A DNA stretch of 64,000 nucleotides from Paracoccaceae bacterium (lineage in GTDB: Bacteria; Pseudomonadota; Alphaproteobacteria; Rhodobacterales; Rhodobacteraceae). Shown piece by piece: positions 1 through 7,855 of the stretch. Numbering within the stretch: the stretch's first letter is position 1; each line of letters opens with the position of its first letter. Position numbers and translations under genes: made by a program. The notes below the pieces were generated by a model that saw nothing but the letters and a program-made list of their open reading frames with translations, had not been told where the DNA came from and did not search any database. The DNA lies in contig JAIXPH010000045.1 of assembly GCA_027486345.1 (NCBI GenBank), positions 1-64,000 on the forward strand, in the 5' to 3' direction.

Positions 1-223
1 CGTAGTAACCGCGGAACTGGCGCTCCGAGATCGAACCGTAGTAGCCCTTGAGCTTTTGCTTGGCGCGCAGCTGCGTGCCGAAGTCGGACATCTTGCCCTT
101 GCGGCGCTGGCCATGCTGGCCGGGGCCGTATTCACGCTTGTTCACCGGGGATTTCGGACGGCCCCAGATGTTTTCGCCCATGCGGCGGTCAATTTTGTAC
201 TTGGCAGAGGTGCGTTTGGTCAC
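1..223 (-). CDS. rpsD: 30S ribosomal protein S4 (N-terminal part)
   Basis: Partial gene; only about the first 74 codons are inside the window and the rest lies beyond the left edge. The reverse strand starts with GTG at 223, preceded by AGGAG seven bases upstream, and reads [20 protein letters not shown] followed by a [16 protein letters not shown] stretch. This is the characteristic N-terminal region of the primary 16S rRNA-binding protein S4. S4 nucleates assembly of the small ribosomal subunit and in some bacteria also represses its own operon. The N-terminal Cys-type zinc knuckle found in some S4 forms is absent. The assignment is secure from the sequence. Confidence 0.95.
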   Translation of the reverse strand, partial: MTKRTSAKYKIDRRMGENIWGRPKSPVNKREYGPGQHGQRRKGKMSDFGTQLRAKQKLKGYYGSISERQFRGYY

Positions 224-311
224 CGCTGATCTCCTTCGCTATGTCAGAAGGGCGTTGTCCTTTCCCCGTTGCCGGGGCGACAGGCTGTCCCCTTGCGGGG
301 GCCACCAACAC

Positions 312-341
312 CAATGAAAAGCCCCGGTGGATCACACCGGG
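312..341 (-). terminator. Intrinsic terminator after the Hint-domain gene
   Basis: Read on the minus strand, CCCGGTG, a five-base loop and CACCGGG form a 7-bp perfect stem, directly followed by GCTTTTC. It lies about 55 bases after the stop codon of the Hint-domain gene. The T-run is short, so termination may be incomplete. The rest of the 173-bp gap to rpsD holds only a second GC-rich imperfect inverted repeat around 270-300. Confidence 0.6.
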
Positions 342-396
342 ACTGTGGGCGCGCTTATACAGGCGCTTGGGGCAGAGTCAACACCACCCGGACGGC

Positions 397-1476
397 TTAG
401 GCCGCCATGTCGTGCCGCAGGATCGCGGCTTCCGACGCGGACAGGTTGCGCCGCGCATAATCGCCATAGCTTTGCGGATTGGCGTCGATGCCGGGCATCA
501 GCGCCAGCAAGGCCCTGCGTTGACGGTCTTCGACCATGTCGAGCGCGGTGTTGGAGGGGTGAAAGCTTTCGGTCTCCACGCCATTGGCAAAGACGATGTT
601 ATGACGCTCCAGCAGGATGTGGATATAGGTCACCTCGGTCAGGCTGAAGTCCACCGCCACCGACGCGTCATTGACCAGATCCTCGGCCCGCACCAGCACT
701 TCGGGCGCGTTGAACAGCGCCTGCGCGGTGGGGCCGCCAATCAGCATGCGGTGCTGTGGCGAGACGATCAGATCCCCATCTGGGCGGCCCGACCCCAAAG
801 CACCCGAGCGGAAGCGGATCGGGCGCAGATGCGGCATGGCATAAAGCCGTGCACCTGACATGCGCTTGCTGGCGGTCCAAAGAATGTCCTGCGGTCCGTT
901 GTCCTTGGTCAGGATGCGGTCGCCGGGGCGCAGCATCTGGATCAGGCGCGGCCCGTCCGGGGTCAGGATATGCGTATCTGGCGTGAAACAGATCACCCCG
1001 CCCGCCGATTGCGCCCCGCCCGAGGTCTGGGTGCGGTCGATGCTGGAGCGCACCACCCACATGTCCCGGTCCGGCGGCGGCAAATCCCCCACGAACAACA
1101 GCAGGCGCGCGCCGGTGTCGGGCACGGGGATATAGGTCACCGCATAGCTTTGATGTCCATCGGTGACGATGAAGCCCCGCTCATCCTCTGGGTCGTCCAT
1201 TTCGGTTAGGGGTGGCCTGCCGTCCGGGGACGGCGCGGCCCCCACAGCCGCACCGACCAGACGCCGCACCATGCGCGACGCTTTCTTGCGCATCTCTGCC
1301 GATCCCACGCCATCTTCCAGCAGCAGCATGTTCTGCGGCCCATCCACACGCACCGGCGCGCCAGTCCAGCGCCAAGATGCGCCAACCGCCAGAACATCCA
1401 GATGGGCGGCTGTCACGCCGTCCACTTCGGTTTGGGACCAAGAGATGACGTACGTGCCCCGAGAGCCCGTTTTCAT
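397..1476 (-). CDS. Hint (Hedgehog/intein) domain protein
   Basis: About 359 residues. The C-terminal half carries a Hint_2-type domain. It begins at a Cys in VICFTPDTHILTPDG, has the block-F-like SPQHRML in the middle, and ends near HNIVFANGVETESFHPS, which is the usual layout of Rhodobacteraceae Hint_2 proteins. Hint domains belong to the intein/hedgehog fold and can self-cleave. The biological role of this bacterial subfamily is not established, although many are secreted with RTX-type partners. No signal peptide is visible. The chosen ATG gives MKTGSRGTYVISWSQTE, which matches the usual family N-terminus. A GTG at 1515 would add 13 residues (MRNKEENEQ...) but has a poor family fit. The gene is followed by a hairpin terminator. 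Confidence 0.8.
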   Translation of the reverse strand: MKTGSRGTYVISWSQTEVDGVTAAHLDVLAVGASWRWTGAPVRVDGPQNMLLLEDGVGSAEMRKKASRMVRRLVGAAVGAAPSPDGRPPLTEMDDPEDERGFIVTDGHQSYAVTYIPVPDTGARLLLFVGDLPPPDRDMWVVRSSIDRTQTSGGAQSAGGVICFTPDTHILTPDGPRLIQMLRPGDRILTKDNGPQDILWTASKRMSGARLYAMPHLRPIRFRSGALGSGRPDGDLIVSPQHRMLIGGPTAQALFNAPEVLVRAEDLVNDASVAVDFSLTEVTYIHILLERHNIVFANGVETESFHPSNTALDMVEDRQRRALLALMPGIDANPQSYGDYARRNLSASEAAILRHDMAA

Positions 1477-1598
1477 GTCCTGTATAGCCTGCTCGTTTTC
1501 TTCTTTATTGCGCACAGGTTAACAGGCGCACCGACTTTCGGCTATAGCAAAAGGGCAACAGTCGGGCAGCTTTCGCCAGCGCCGGAAAACGCCATCCG

Positions 1599-2537
1599 TC
1601 AGAATCTGATGTGCAGACCGATGGACCCCAGCACCTGCCCTTCGCGCTGACCTTGGAATTCCGGGCCAAGCCATGTCAGACCGCCAAAGACATCCGCCTT
1701 TGCCCCCTGCCACTGCACCCCGATCCGCGCGCGGCTTCGAATGGGTTCCAGCGAGACGCCTGTGGTCGGAAGATAGACGCTGTCCCAGACCCGCGCCACG
1801 TCCCCGCCCGCGACCAGCGACAGGCCGGGCACGGTTTCGCCCCGCACGCCGCGATAGCGCTGGCCAGTGACCGGATCGCGCAGCATCAGGCCGCCATTCC
1901 CGAACCGGCCCAGCGTCACATCCGCCCCGATGCGCAGCAGCGTCTCGCCGCCCAGTTGCGCGGCCACAAAAGGGCGCAGGCTGGCCGTATCGGACAAGGG
2001 AACCTTGCGCGCCAACTCGCCGCTCAACATCAGATGGGAATCGTTGCCAATCTGGTTCGCCGTCACCGTGATCTTGGGCAGGTCCAAGGCAGAGTGGAGG
2101 CGTTCCTGCACATCGGAAATCCCGCTTTGCGGGCCGGTCACGATCACGTCCAGCCCCACCGCAGCCTCATATCCGCGCAGATTGAAATGGCTGTGCAGAC
2201 CAAAGGACAGCGCACCCACGTAGCGCCGATCCGCCGGATTGGCCTTGGTCAGGCTTTCGGGGGCAATCGCCTCGGCCCGCAGGCGGTATTCCAGCAGTGC
2301 GCCGGGCTGGCTGGGCAAGGCGCCCGTCCAATCTGGCCCGCGCAACAGGCTGAGCGCGTAGGACCCTGTCCGCCAGCGATCCTGCCCGTCGCCCGTCGCG
2401 TCATTGCTGGCCAGACGGCCCCAGCCCAGCACCTGCCGCTCCTGTGCCACGGCCGGTGCCATCACGCCCAACACCATCAGCACCGCCGCAATCCATCGCA
2501 ATCCGAACATGCCCCACCCCTGCCCTTTGACCATCAA
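1599..2537 (-). CDS. LpxR-like (DUF2219) outer-membrane lipid A deacylase family protein
   Basis: 312 residues with an N-terminal signal peptide: a hydrophobic core IAAVLMVLGVMAPAVA with predicted cleavage near AVAQ-E. The mature protein starts with an ASND...GDGQDRWRTGSYALSL segment and contains GLHSHFNLRGYE. The family (Salmonella LpxR) removes the 3'-acyloxyacyl group of lipid A at the outer membrane. It uses an Asn-Asp pair near the N-terminus and a His on a beta strand, and candidates for all of these are present here. The alternating hydrophobic strands and the C-terminal ...LGSIGLHIRF, ending in an aromatic residue, fit an outer-membrane beta barrel. The family is assigned from motif pattern; enzymatic activity is inferred. 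Confidence 0.75.
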   Translation of the reverse strand: MMVKGQGWGMFGLRWIAAVLMVLGVMAPAVAQERQVLGWGRLASNDATGDGQDRWRTGSYALSLLRGPDWTGALPSQPGALLEYRLRAEAIAPESLTKANPADRRYVGALSFGLHSHFNLRGYEAAVGLDVIVTGPQSGISDVQERLHSALDLPKITVTANQIGNDSHLMLSGELARKVPLSDTASLRPFVAAQLGGETLLRIGADVTLGRFGNGGLMLRDPVTGQRYRGVRGETVPGLSLVAGGDVARVWDSVYLPTTGVSLEPIRSRARIGVQWQGAKADVFGGLTWLGPEFQGQREGQVLGSIGLHIRF

Positions 2538-2594
2538 AGCTAGCGGCGCACAGCGCAGGCCACCAGTCAGTGATTTCGGAACAATCGCCAGCGC

Positions 2595-3644
2595 TCAGCG
2601 CACCAGTTCGCGCCCCGCCTCTCTCACCGTCTGGCGCGAGGCGTGTTTGGACGGCACGCAGCCGAACTGCGATTTGAACACCTTGGAAAAATGCGAGACG
2701 GATTCAAAGCCGCAGGCGGTGGAAATCTCGGTCAGGCTCATGTCCGTCGTAGCCAGCAGGGCGCGGGCATGGTCCAGCCGCAGCTTGCGGTAATAGCTGG
2801 CCGGGGTCATGCCGAGCGACGCCTTGAACGTGCGTTCGATCTGCCGCCGCGAATAGCCCGCCGAGGCGGCGAGGTCTTCCATCGGCAAAGGCTGCTCCAG
2901 ATTTTCCAGCATCAGGCCGACGATGGAGATCAGCCCCGGATTGCGCGACTGGATGATGGCACCGATGGCGCTGCGCTGGGACCGCTCGGTCCCGGTCATC
3001 ACATGGCGCAGGCACATCTCGGACACGATGGCGGCGAAATGGGGGCCATGGTCGCGGGTGATGATCGACAGCATCATGTCCGTCGCCGCCGCCCCGCCGC
3101 CGCAGGTCATCACGCGGCCATCCATCTCGAACTGCTGTTCGGTCGGGGTCAGGTGGGGGAAAGTTTCCCGAAAACCGGGTTGATTCTCCCAATGCAGGGT
3201 AAAACGCATGTCGGCCAGAAGCCCCGCCTTGGCCAGCGACATCGCCCCGGTGCAAATCCCCCCCACCGTGCCGCCAAAGCGCGAATGGCGTTGCAAGGCG
3301 GCGATGCCCTTGGGTCCGGCGATGGCGGTCGCATGATTGCCCGAACAGACCAGCAGCGTGGTGTCGCGGTCCAGTTGCGTGATCTCACTGTCCACCACGA
3401 TGGGAATGCCCGAGGAACTTGGCACCGGTGCGCCATCCTCGGAAAACGTCCGCCAATGATAGAGCGGCTTTTGCGCCAGTTGGTTGGCGATCCGCAGCGG
3501 GTCCACGGCAGAGGAAAACGCCAGCAGCGTAAACCCGGGCACCACGAGAAAGGCATATTTCCGCGCCGGTCCGGTATCGGTCACCGGATAGAAGGCCGCG
3601 CCGGATGGCACGACGGGGGTTTGATGGAAAACGCTCTCGGCCAA
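2595..3644 (-). CDS. GlxA-family (DJ-1/PfpI plus AraC) transcriptional regulator
   Basis: About 349 residues. The N-terminal half is a DJ-1/PfpI-like amidotransferase fold (AFLVVPGFTLLAFSSAVDPLRIAN, then GGICTGAMSLAKAGLL with the conserved nucleophile-elbow Cys). The C-terminal 100 residues are a double helix-turn-helix AraC domain (DLAASAGYSRRQIERTFK; EISTACGFESVSHFSKVF). Members such as GbdR and CdhR control glycine betaine or carnitine catabolism. The frame is open up to a TTG at 3755, so the start is uncertain. TTG at 3644 is preferred because AGAAGGGG sits about eight bases upstream and gives the usual family length. The gene follows the sugar ABC transporter on the same strand, but the gap of about 130 bases allows its own promoter. 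An MttB-like gene lies 8 kb away; a functional link is only speculative. Confidence 0.85.
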   Translation of the reverse strand: MAESVFHQTPVVPSGAAFYPVTDTGPARKYAFLVVPGFTLLAFSSAVDPLRIANQLAQKPLYHWRTFSEDGAPVPSSSGIPIVVDSEITQLDRDTTLLVCSGNHATAIAGPKGIAALQRHSRFGGTVGGICTGAMSLAKAGLLADMRFTLHWENQPGFRETFPHLTPTEQQFEMDGRVMTCGGGAAATDMMLSIITRDHGPHFAAIVSEMCLRHVMTGTERSQRSAIGAIIQSRNPGLISIVGLMLENLEQPLPMEDLAASAGYSRRQIERTFKASLGMTPASYYRKLRLDHARALLATTDMSLTEISTACGFESVSHFSKVFKSQFGCVPSKHASRQTVREAGRELVR

Positions 3645-3773
3645 CGGAACGGTCCCCTTCTTGACGCAGTGCCGCAGGACCCTGCCGCTGCGGATGATAA
3701 ATCTGCGCGGCGCATAACAGGAAGCGAAAACCACCGCATCCCGAAATACGGTCAAGACCGATGCGACAGGATG

Positions 3774-4754
3774 TCAGGGAAAGCGGTGATCCCGCCCCGG
3801 CATCGGCGTGGCAAAGACGGTCGCGCCGGGGTGCAGCGCGGTATCCCCGGCGGCGCGGGCGGTCAGCAGACCGACAGCATCCGTCGCCAGATGCACCATC
3901 GCATCCGCGCCCAGCCGCTCCACATGGCGCACCGTGCCGCGCCACAGCCCGTCCGTCCCCGACAGCGTCAGATGTTCGGGCCGAATGCCATAGGTGGCGC
4001 AGCCAAAGGCGCGCGCGGCATCCCCCGTCAGCAGGTTCATGCGCGGGCTGCCGATGAACCCGGCGACAAAGGGGGTGGCGGGGTGGTCATACAGCTCCAT
4101 CGGGCTGCCGACCTGTTCGATGGTGCCGCCATTCAGCACCACGATCTTGTCGGCCATCGTCATCGCCTCGACCTGATCATGGGTCACATAGATCATCGTG
4201 GCCCCCAGTTTGGCATGGAGTTCCGTCAACTCCATCCGCATCTGCGTCCGGAGTGAGGCATCGAGGTTCGACAGCGGCTCGTCCAGCAGGAACACTTTGG
4301 GATCGCGCACCATCGCCCGCCCGATGGCCACGCGCTGGCGTTGGCCGCCCGACAGGGCCTTGGGCTTGCGGTCCAGAAGATGGGTCAGTTGCAACGCCTC
4401 GGCCGCGGTGCCGACCTTGGCGGCAATCTCGGCTTTCGGCAGTTTCGCAAGGCTGAGGCCGAAGCCGATATTCTCGCGCACCGTCAGATGCGGATAAAGC
4501 GCATAGGATTGGAAGACCATCGCGATGCCGCGTTCCGACGGCTCCAGCCCGCTGACATCCTGCCCGGCAATCTCAAGCCGCCCATCTGTCTGCGCCTCCA
4601 GTCCCGAGATGATGCGCAACAGCGTGGACTTGCCGCAGCCGGACGGGCCGACGAAGACGCAAAACTCGCCCGACTGCACGGTCAGGTCGATGCCCTTGAT
4701 CACATCCACCGCGCCAAAGCTTTTGCGGATGCCGGAGAGGACGACTTTCGACAT
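3774..4754 (-). CDS. Sugar ABC transporter ATP-binding protein (UgpC/MalK type)
   Basis: 326 residues. Energises the importer encoded just upstream. Walker A GPSGCGKST is near residue 38, the signature LSGGQRQRVAIGRA near 133, Walker B VFLLDEPLSNLDA near 155, and the switch His in YVTHDQ near 190. A C-terminal TOBE/OB regulatory region typical of the CUT1 subfamily follows. It is shorter than MalK (about 370 residues), ending soon after the first OB strand set. ATG at 4754, four bases after the stop of the permease gene, is chosen over an overlapping GTG at 4775 because MSKVVLSGIRKSFG is the normal family start. It is the last transporter gene of the operon. The substrate is inferred from the neighbouring rhamnosidase. 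Confidence 0.93.
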   Translation of the reverse strand: MSKVVLSGIRKSFGAVDVIKGIDLTVQSGEFCVFVGPSGCGKSTLLRIISGLEAQTDGRLEIAGQDVSGLEPSERGIAMVFQSYALYPHLTVRENIGFGLSLAKLPKAEIAAKVGTAAEALQLTHLLDRKPKALSGGQRQRVAIGRAMVRDPKVFLLDEPLSNLDASLRTQMRMELTELHAKLGATMIYVTHDQVEAMTMADKIVVLNGGTIEQVGSPMELYDHPATPFVAGFIGSPRMNLLTGDAARAFGCATYGIRPEHLTLSGTDGLWRGTVRHVERLGADAMVHLATDAVGLLTARAAGDTALHPGATVFATPMPGRDHRFP

Positions 4755-4758
4755 GGGC

Positions 4759-5598
4759 TTACCCTTTGACGCCACCGGCCGTCATGCCGGCCACGATCTG
4801 ACGGTTGAAGAAGATGAACACGATCAGCGGCGGGATCGTGACCAGAAGCACGTTCATGAACAGCAGATTGAACTGAGACAGGAACTGGCTTTGGAAGTTG
4901 TAGAGCGTCAGCTGAACGGTGACGTTTTCCTTGCCCGGCAGATAATACAGCGGGTTGGTGAAATCGTTGAAAATGCTGATCGACTGCACGACGATATTGG
5001 TCACCGTCACCGGCTTCAGCAGCGGCAAGACCACCTTGTAGAACACCTGCCACGGGCGCGCGCCGTCGATGATCGCGGCCTCATCGAGATCGCGGGGGAT
5101 GCTGGCGATGAAACTGCGGTAAAGCAGGATCGAGAACGCCAGCCCATAGGCAATCTGGATCAGGATCATGCCATGCAGCGTCTTGAACAGGCCAAGCCCC
5201 TGCAACACCCAGATCGTCGGCACCACGGCGGGCGGGATCATCAACCCGGCCAGCACGAAGCTGTAGATCACCCTGTTCCACTTGGACTCGCGCCTTTGCA
5301 GCACATAGCCCACCATCGCGGCAAAGATCACCAGACCGGTGACGGCACCCACCGTGATGACGGTCGAGTTGAAATAGGCCAGAAGCAGCATGTAATTGCG
5401 GGCCTGGATCACATCGACAAGGTTCTGCCAAAGCTGCCAGTCGGCGGGCAGGCTGAAGGACAGCCGCGACGCCTCTTGCTTGGTCTTGGCGGCCATCAGC
5501 AGGATGAAGATGAACGGAATGATGAACACCACCGTCGCGGCGACCAGCGCCGCGATGCCGGTCCAGAACTGGCGTCGGGTCATGCGGCCCCGGGTCAT
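4759..5598 (-). CDS. Carbohydrate ABC transporter permease (MalG type)
   Basis: 279 residues with six hydrophobic segments. The first is IAALVAATVVFIIPFIFILL near the N-terminus. The cytoplasmic coupling loop reads EAAIIDGARPWQVFYKVVLP near residue 190, which is the EAA motif that docks onto the ATPase. This is the MalG-like inner-membrane half of a CUT1 sugar importer. Its ATG overlaps the TGA of the preceding permease gene in an ATGA arrangement, pointing to translational coupling. The frame is open further upstream to 5625, but the overlapping ATG with MTRGRMTRRQFWTG fits the family better. Confidence 0.92.
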   Translation of the reverse strand: MTRGRMTRRQFWTGIAALVAATVVFIIPFIFILLMAAKTKQEASRLSFSLPADWQLWQNLVDVIQARNYMLLLAYFNSTVITVGAVTGLVIFAAMVGYVLQRRESKWNRVIYSFVLAGLMIPPAVVPTIWVLQGLGLFKTLHGMILIQIAYGLAFSILLYRSFIASIPRDLDEAAIIDGARPWQVFYKVVLPLLKPVTVTNIVVQSISIFNDFTNPLYYLPGKENVTVQLTLYNFQSQFLSQFNLLFMNVLLVTIPPLIVFIFFNRQIVAGMTAGGVKG

Positions 5599-6455
5599 TG
5601 CGTCACCTCGCGCCGGTTGAACCACAGGGTCAGCGGCAGGACCAGCGCGGCGATCAGCAGGAACAGGATCACGTTGCCCGCCGTGGACAGGCCATAGAAC
5701 CCGGCCTGATACTGTTTGTAGATCACGCTGGCCAAGACGTCGGAGGAAAAGCCCGGCCCGCCCCGCGTCATCGCCCAGATCAGGTCAAAGGACCGCAGCC
5801 CCCCGATCAGCGACAGGGTGACGACCGTTACCGTGGCCGGGCGCACCAAGGGCACCGTCACGCGCCAGAACATCTGGGTGCGGGTCGCGCCGTCGATGCG
5901 GGCGGCCTCATAGAAATCCGGGCTGATCGAGGCGAGGCCCGCGATATAGATCAAGGTGGCAAGGCCGATGCCCTTCCACACATCCACCAGCGCCACGGAA
6001 AACAGCGCCAGTTGCGGATTGGTCAGCCATCCCGGGCCATCGACGCCCAACGCCTCGAGCGCGACATTGATCGCGCCCTTGGTCGGGTGCATCAATTCGC
6101 TGAAGGTCAGGCCGATGCCGATGGTGGACACAAGCACCGGAAAGAACACCACCGTCCGCAAGAACCCCTGCGCATAAATACCCGAGGTCAGCAGGACGGC
6201 CAGCAGAAGCCCCAGCACCGATTTCATGCCCGATGTGAGGACGGCATAGATCAGCGTATTGACCAACCCCTGCACCAAAAAGGGTTCGGAAAAGAACTGC
6301 CGGAAGTTTTCCAGCCCGATGAAGGTGGCGGAAAACAGATCCCAGCGCGTCAGGCTGAACCAGAACGACGCCAGCGTGGGCACCAGAAACAGCGCCGTGT
6401 AGATCACCGCCGCAGGCAGGACGAACCAATAGGGATAGGGCGAACGGCGTGTCAT
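5595..6455 (-). CDS. Sugar ABC transporter permease (MalF/UgpA type)
   Basis: 286 residues, about six membrane segments beginning with YPYWFVLPAAVIYTALFLVP. The EAA loop is YEAARIDGATRTQMFWRVTV near residue 190. It forms the inner-membrane channel together with the MalG-type partner encoded by the next, overlapping gene. It is separated from the solute-binding protein gene by 84 bases containing a perfect 13-bp stem-loop, a common device for keeping permease expression below that of the binding protein. Confidence 0.92.
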   Translation of the reverse strand: MTRRSPYPYWFVLPAAVIYTALFLVPTLASFWFSLTRWDLFSATFIGLENFRQFFSEPFLVQGLVNTLIYAVLTSGMKSVLGLLLAVLLTSGIYAQGFLRTVVFFPVLVSTIGIGLTFSELMHPTKGAINVALEALGVDGPGWLTNPQLALFSVALVDVWKGIGLATLIYIAGLASISPDFYEAARIDGATRTQMFWRVTVPLVRPATVTVVTLSLIGGLRSFDLIWAMTRGGPGFSSDVLASVIYKQYQAGFYGLSTAGNVILFLLIAALVLPLTLWFNRREVTQ

Positions 6456-6477
6456 GCGGGGTCCATCTGTCGGGGTG

Positions 6478-6509
6478 TCCCGCGCCGCACAGGTCGGTGC
6501 GGCGCGGGA
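6478..6509 (-). promoter_or_regulatory. Intercistronic stem-loop between binding protein and permease genes
   Basis: TCCCGCGCCGCAC (6478-6490) and GTGCGGCGCGGGA (6497-6509) form a 13-bp perfect stem with a six-base loop. No T-run follows on the minus strand, so it is not a standard terminator. In this position of many bacterial sugar-ABC operons such a hairpin blocks 3' exonucleases and stabilises the upstream mRNA, raising binding-protein output. That function is inferred from position and structure. Confidence 0.7.
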
Positions 6510-6539
6510 TCAGTCTGCCAGAACCGGGTCAGGGAGGCA

Positions 6540-7817
6540 TCACCAGTTGGGCAGGCCGAGCTGCTTTGCCTGCTTTTCGACGTCTTGGTCATACAACGCG
6601 GCAGCATCAGCGGCAGAACGGATGCCAGAGCCGACCTCGACCGTCAGTTGCTCCAGTGCCGGGCCCTTGACCGGCGACAGGAATTCCAGTGCCGGTGCGG
6701 TGGCGCCTTCGGTCTGGAAGTAGGGCAGCATGTCCTTGACCGCCTGCGGCACGTCATCGGGCAGCGCGCAATCCTTGATCAGGAACGGACCAGAGGCACC
6801 CGCCGCCGCGATATAGTCCTGGCACCCCTGGACCGAGGCGACGTAATCAAGGAACTTGATCGCCTCTTCCTGATTTTCACCGCCAGCGGGCAGGTAAAGC
6901 GCGGCAGGCATCCAGACGGTCAGACCGTTCTTGGCGGCATCCGGGCCGGGCTGGGCGAAAAAGCCCAGATCAGCCAGATTGTCGGGATAGTTCTGCTTCA
7001 CGTTGCCGACACCGAAGGTCAGCATCGGGTAATGCGCGGCCTCACCCGTGGCGACCATCCGCATCCCGTCGTCAAAGGTGGCGGCACCATAGTCTTCGTT
7101 CAGCACACCGGCCTTGTTGACCGCCTCAAGGTATTCAAAGCCGCGCATCGCCGCCGGGGTGGTGGCATATTTGGCCTTGTTCGCGGTGTAGTCGGCGGCG
7201 AAGGTCGGCACCTCGGCCTGCACGTTGTAATAGTCGGCCAGCACGAACAACTGGCTGGTCCAGGTGTCCTTGTAGGTCTGGGCCACGGCGACCTTGCCCG
7301 CCGCCTTGATCTTTTCGTTGTTGGCCATGAATTCATCCCACGACTTCGGGACGCTCAGGCCAAGTTCGGCATAGATCGGGCGGTTGTAGAAGATGCCGCC
7401 GCCCATCGCCGGACCGAAGGGAATGCCGCGCACCGTGCCGTCGGGCGCGGTCACGACCTGCTTGAAGCTGTCAAGGATATTGGCCTGCCCCGCCAGACTG
7501 GTCAGGTCGGCCAAGGTCTGTTCCGGCTTCAGCGCCTGAAACAACGAGCCGGAGTTGTAGTTGAAGATGTCCGCCATCTCACCGGTGGCCAGACGGGTCT
7601 TGACGATGTTGTCGCCCTCGGCGCCACCGGTGCGCTGTTCGATGTCAAAGGTCACATCGGGATTGGCGGCGGTATAGGCGGCTGTCAGCGCCTCCATCGC
7701 GGCGATGGTTTCGGGGTTGTTGTCGATCAGGACGGACAGCGTCACTTCGGCCTGCGCCATGCCGCCAAGCAGGACAATGGCAGAGGCAAGCGCCGCGCTG
7801 TGCAAGTGTTTGGTCAT
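6540..7817 (-). CDS. Extracellular sugar-binding protein of the ABC transporter
   Basis: 425 residues with a clear signal peptide (MTKHLHSAALASAIVLLGGMAQA, cleavage after AQA). The mature part has the CUT1 family 1 binding-protein pattern: a TLSVLIDNNPETIAAMEALT start, ADIFNYNSGSLFQALKP, and GIPFGPAMGGGIFYNRPIYAELGLSVPKSWDEF. It captures the periplasmic substrate and delivers it to the two permeases encoded downstream. Position between the rhamnosidase gene (38 bases upstream) and the permeases suggests rhamnosides or related glycosides as ligands; that is inference. It is preceded by a good Shine-Dalgarno sequence (GGGAGGAGACC). Confidence 0.92.
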   Translation of the reverse strand: MTKHLHSAALASAIVLLGGMAQAEVTLSVLIDNNPETIAAMEALTAAYTAANPDVTFDIEQRTGGAEGDNIVKTRLATGEMADIFNYNSGSLFQALKPEQTLADLTSLAGQANILDSFKQVVTAPDGTVRGIPFGPAMGGGIFYNRPIYAELGLSVPKSWDEFMANNEKIKAAGKVAVAQTYKDTWTSQLFVLADYYNVQAEVPTFAADYTANKAKYATTPAAMRGFEYLEAVNKAGVLNEDYGAATFDDGMRMVATGEAAHYPMLTFGVGNVKQNYPDNLADLGFFAQPGPDAAKNGLTVWMPAALYLPAGGENQEEAIKFLDYVASVQGCQDYIAAAGASGPFLIKDCALPDDVPQAVKDMLPYFQTEGATAPALEFLSPVKGPALEQLTVEVGSGIRSAADAAALYDQDVEKQAKQLGLPNW

Positions 7818-7855
7818 GAGGTCTCCTCCCAGAAAGCCCGTTTGCGGGTCGATTG

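Noticed and set aside
4759..4775. Earlier GTG start of the ATP-binding protein at 4775
   Set aside because: It would overlap the permease gene and give residues without similarity; ATG at 4754 has family-like sequence and suitable spacing.
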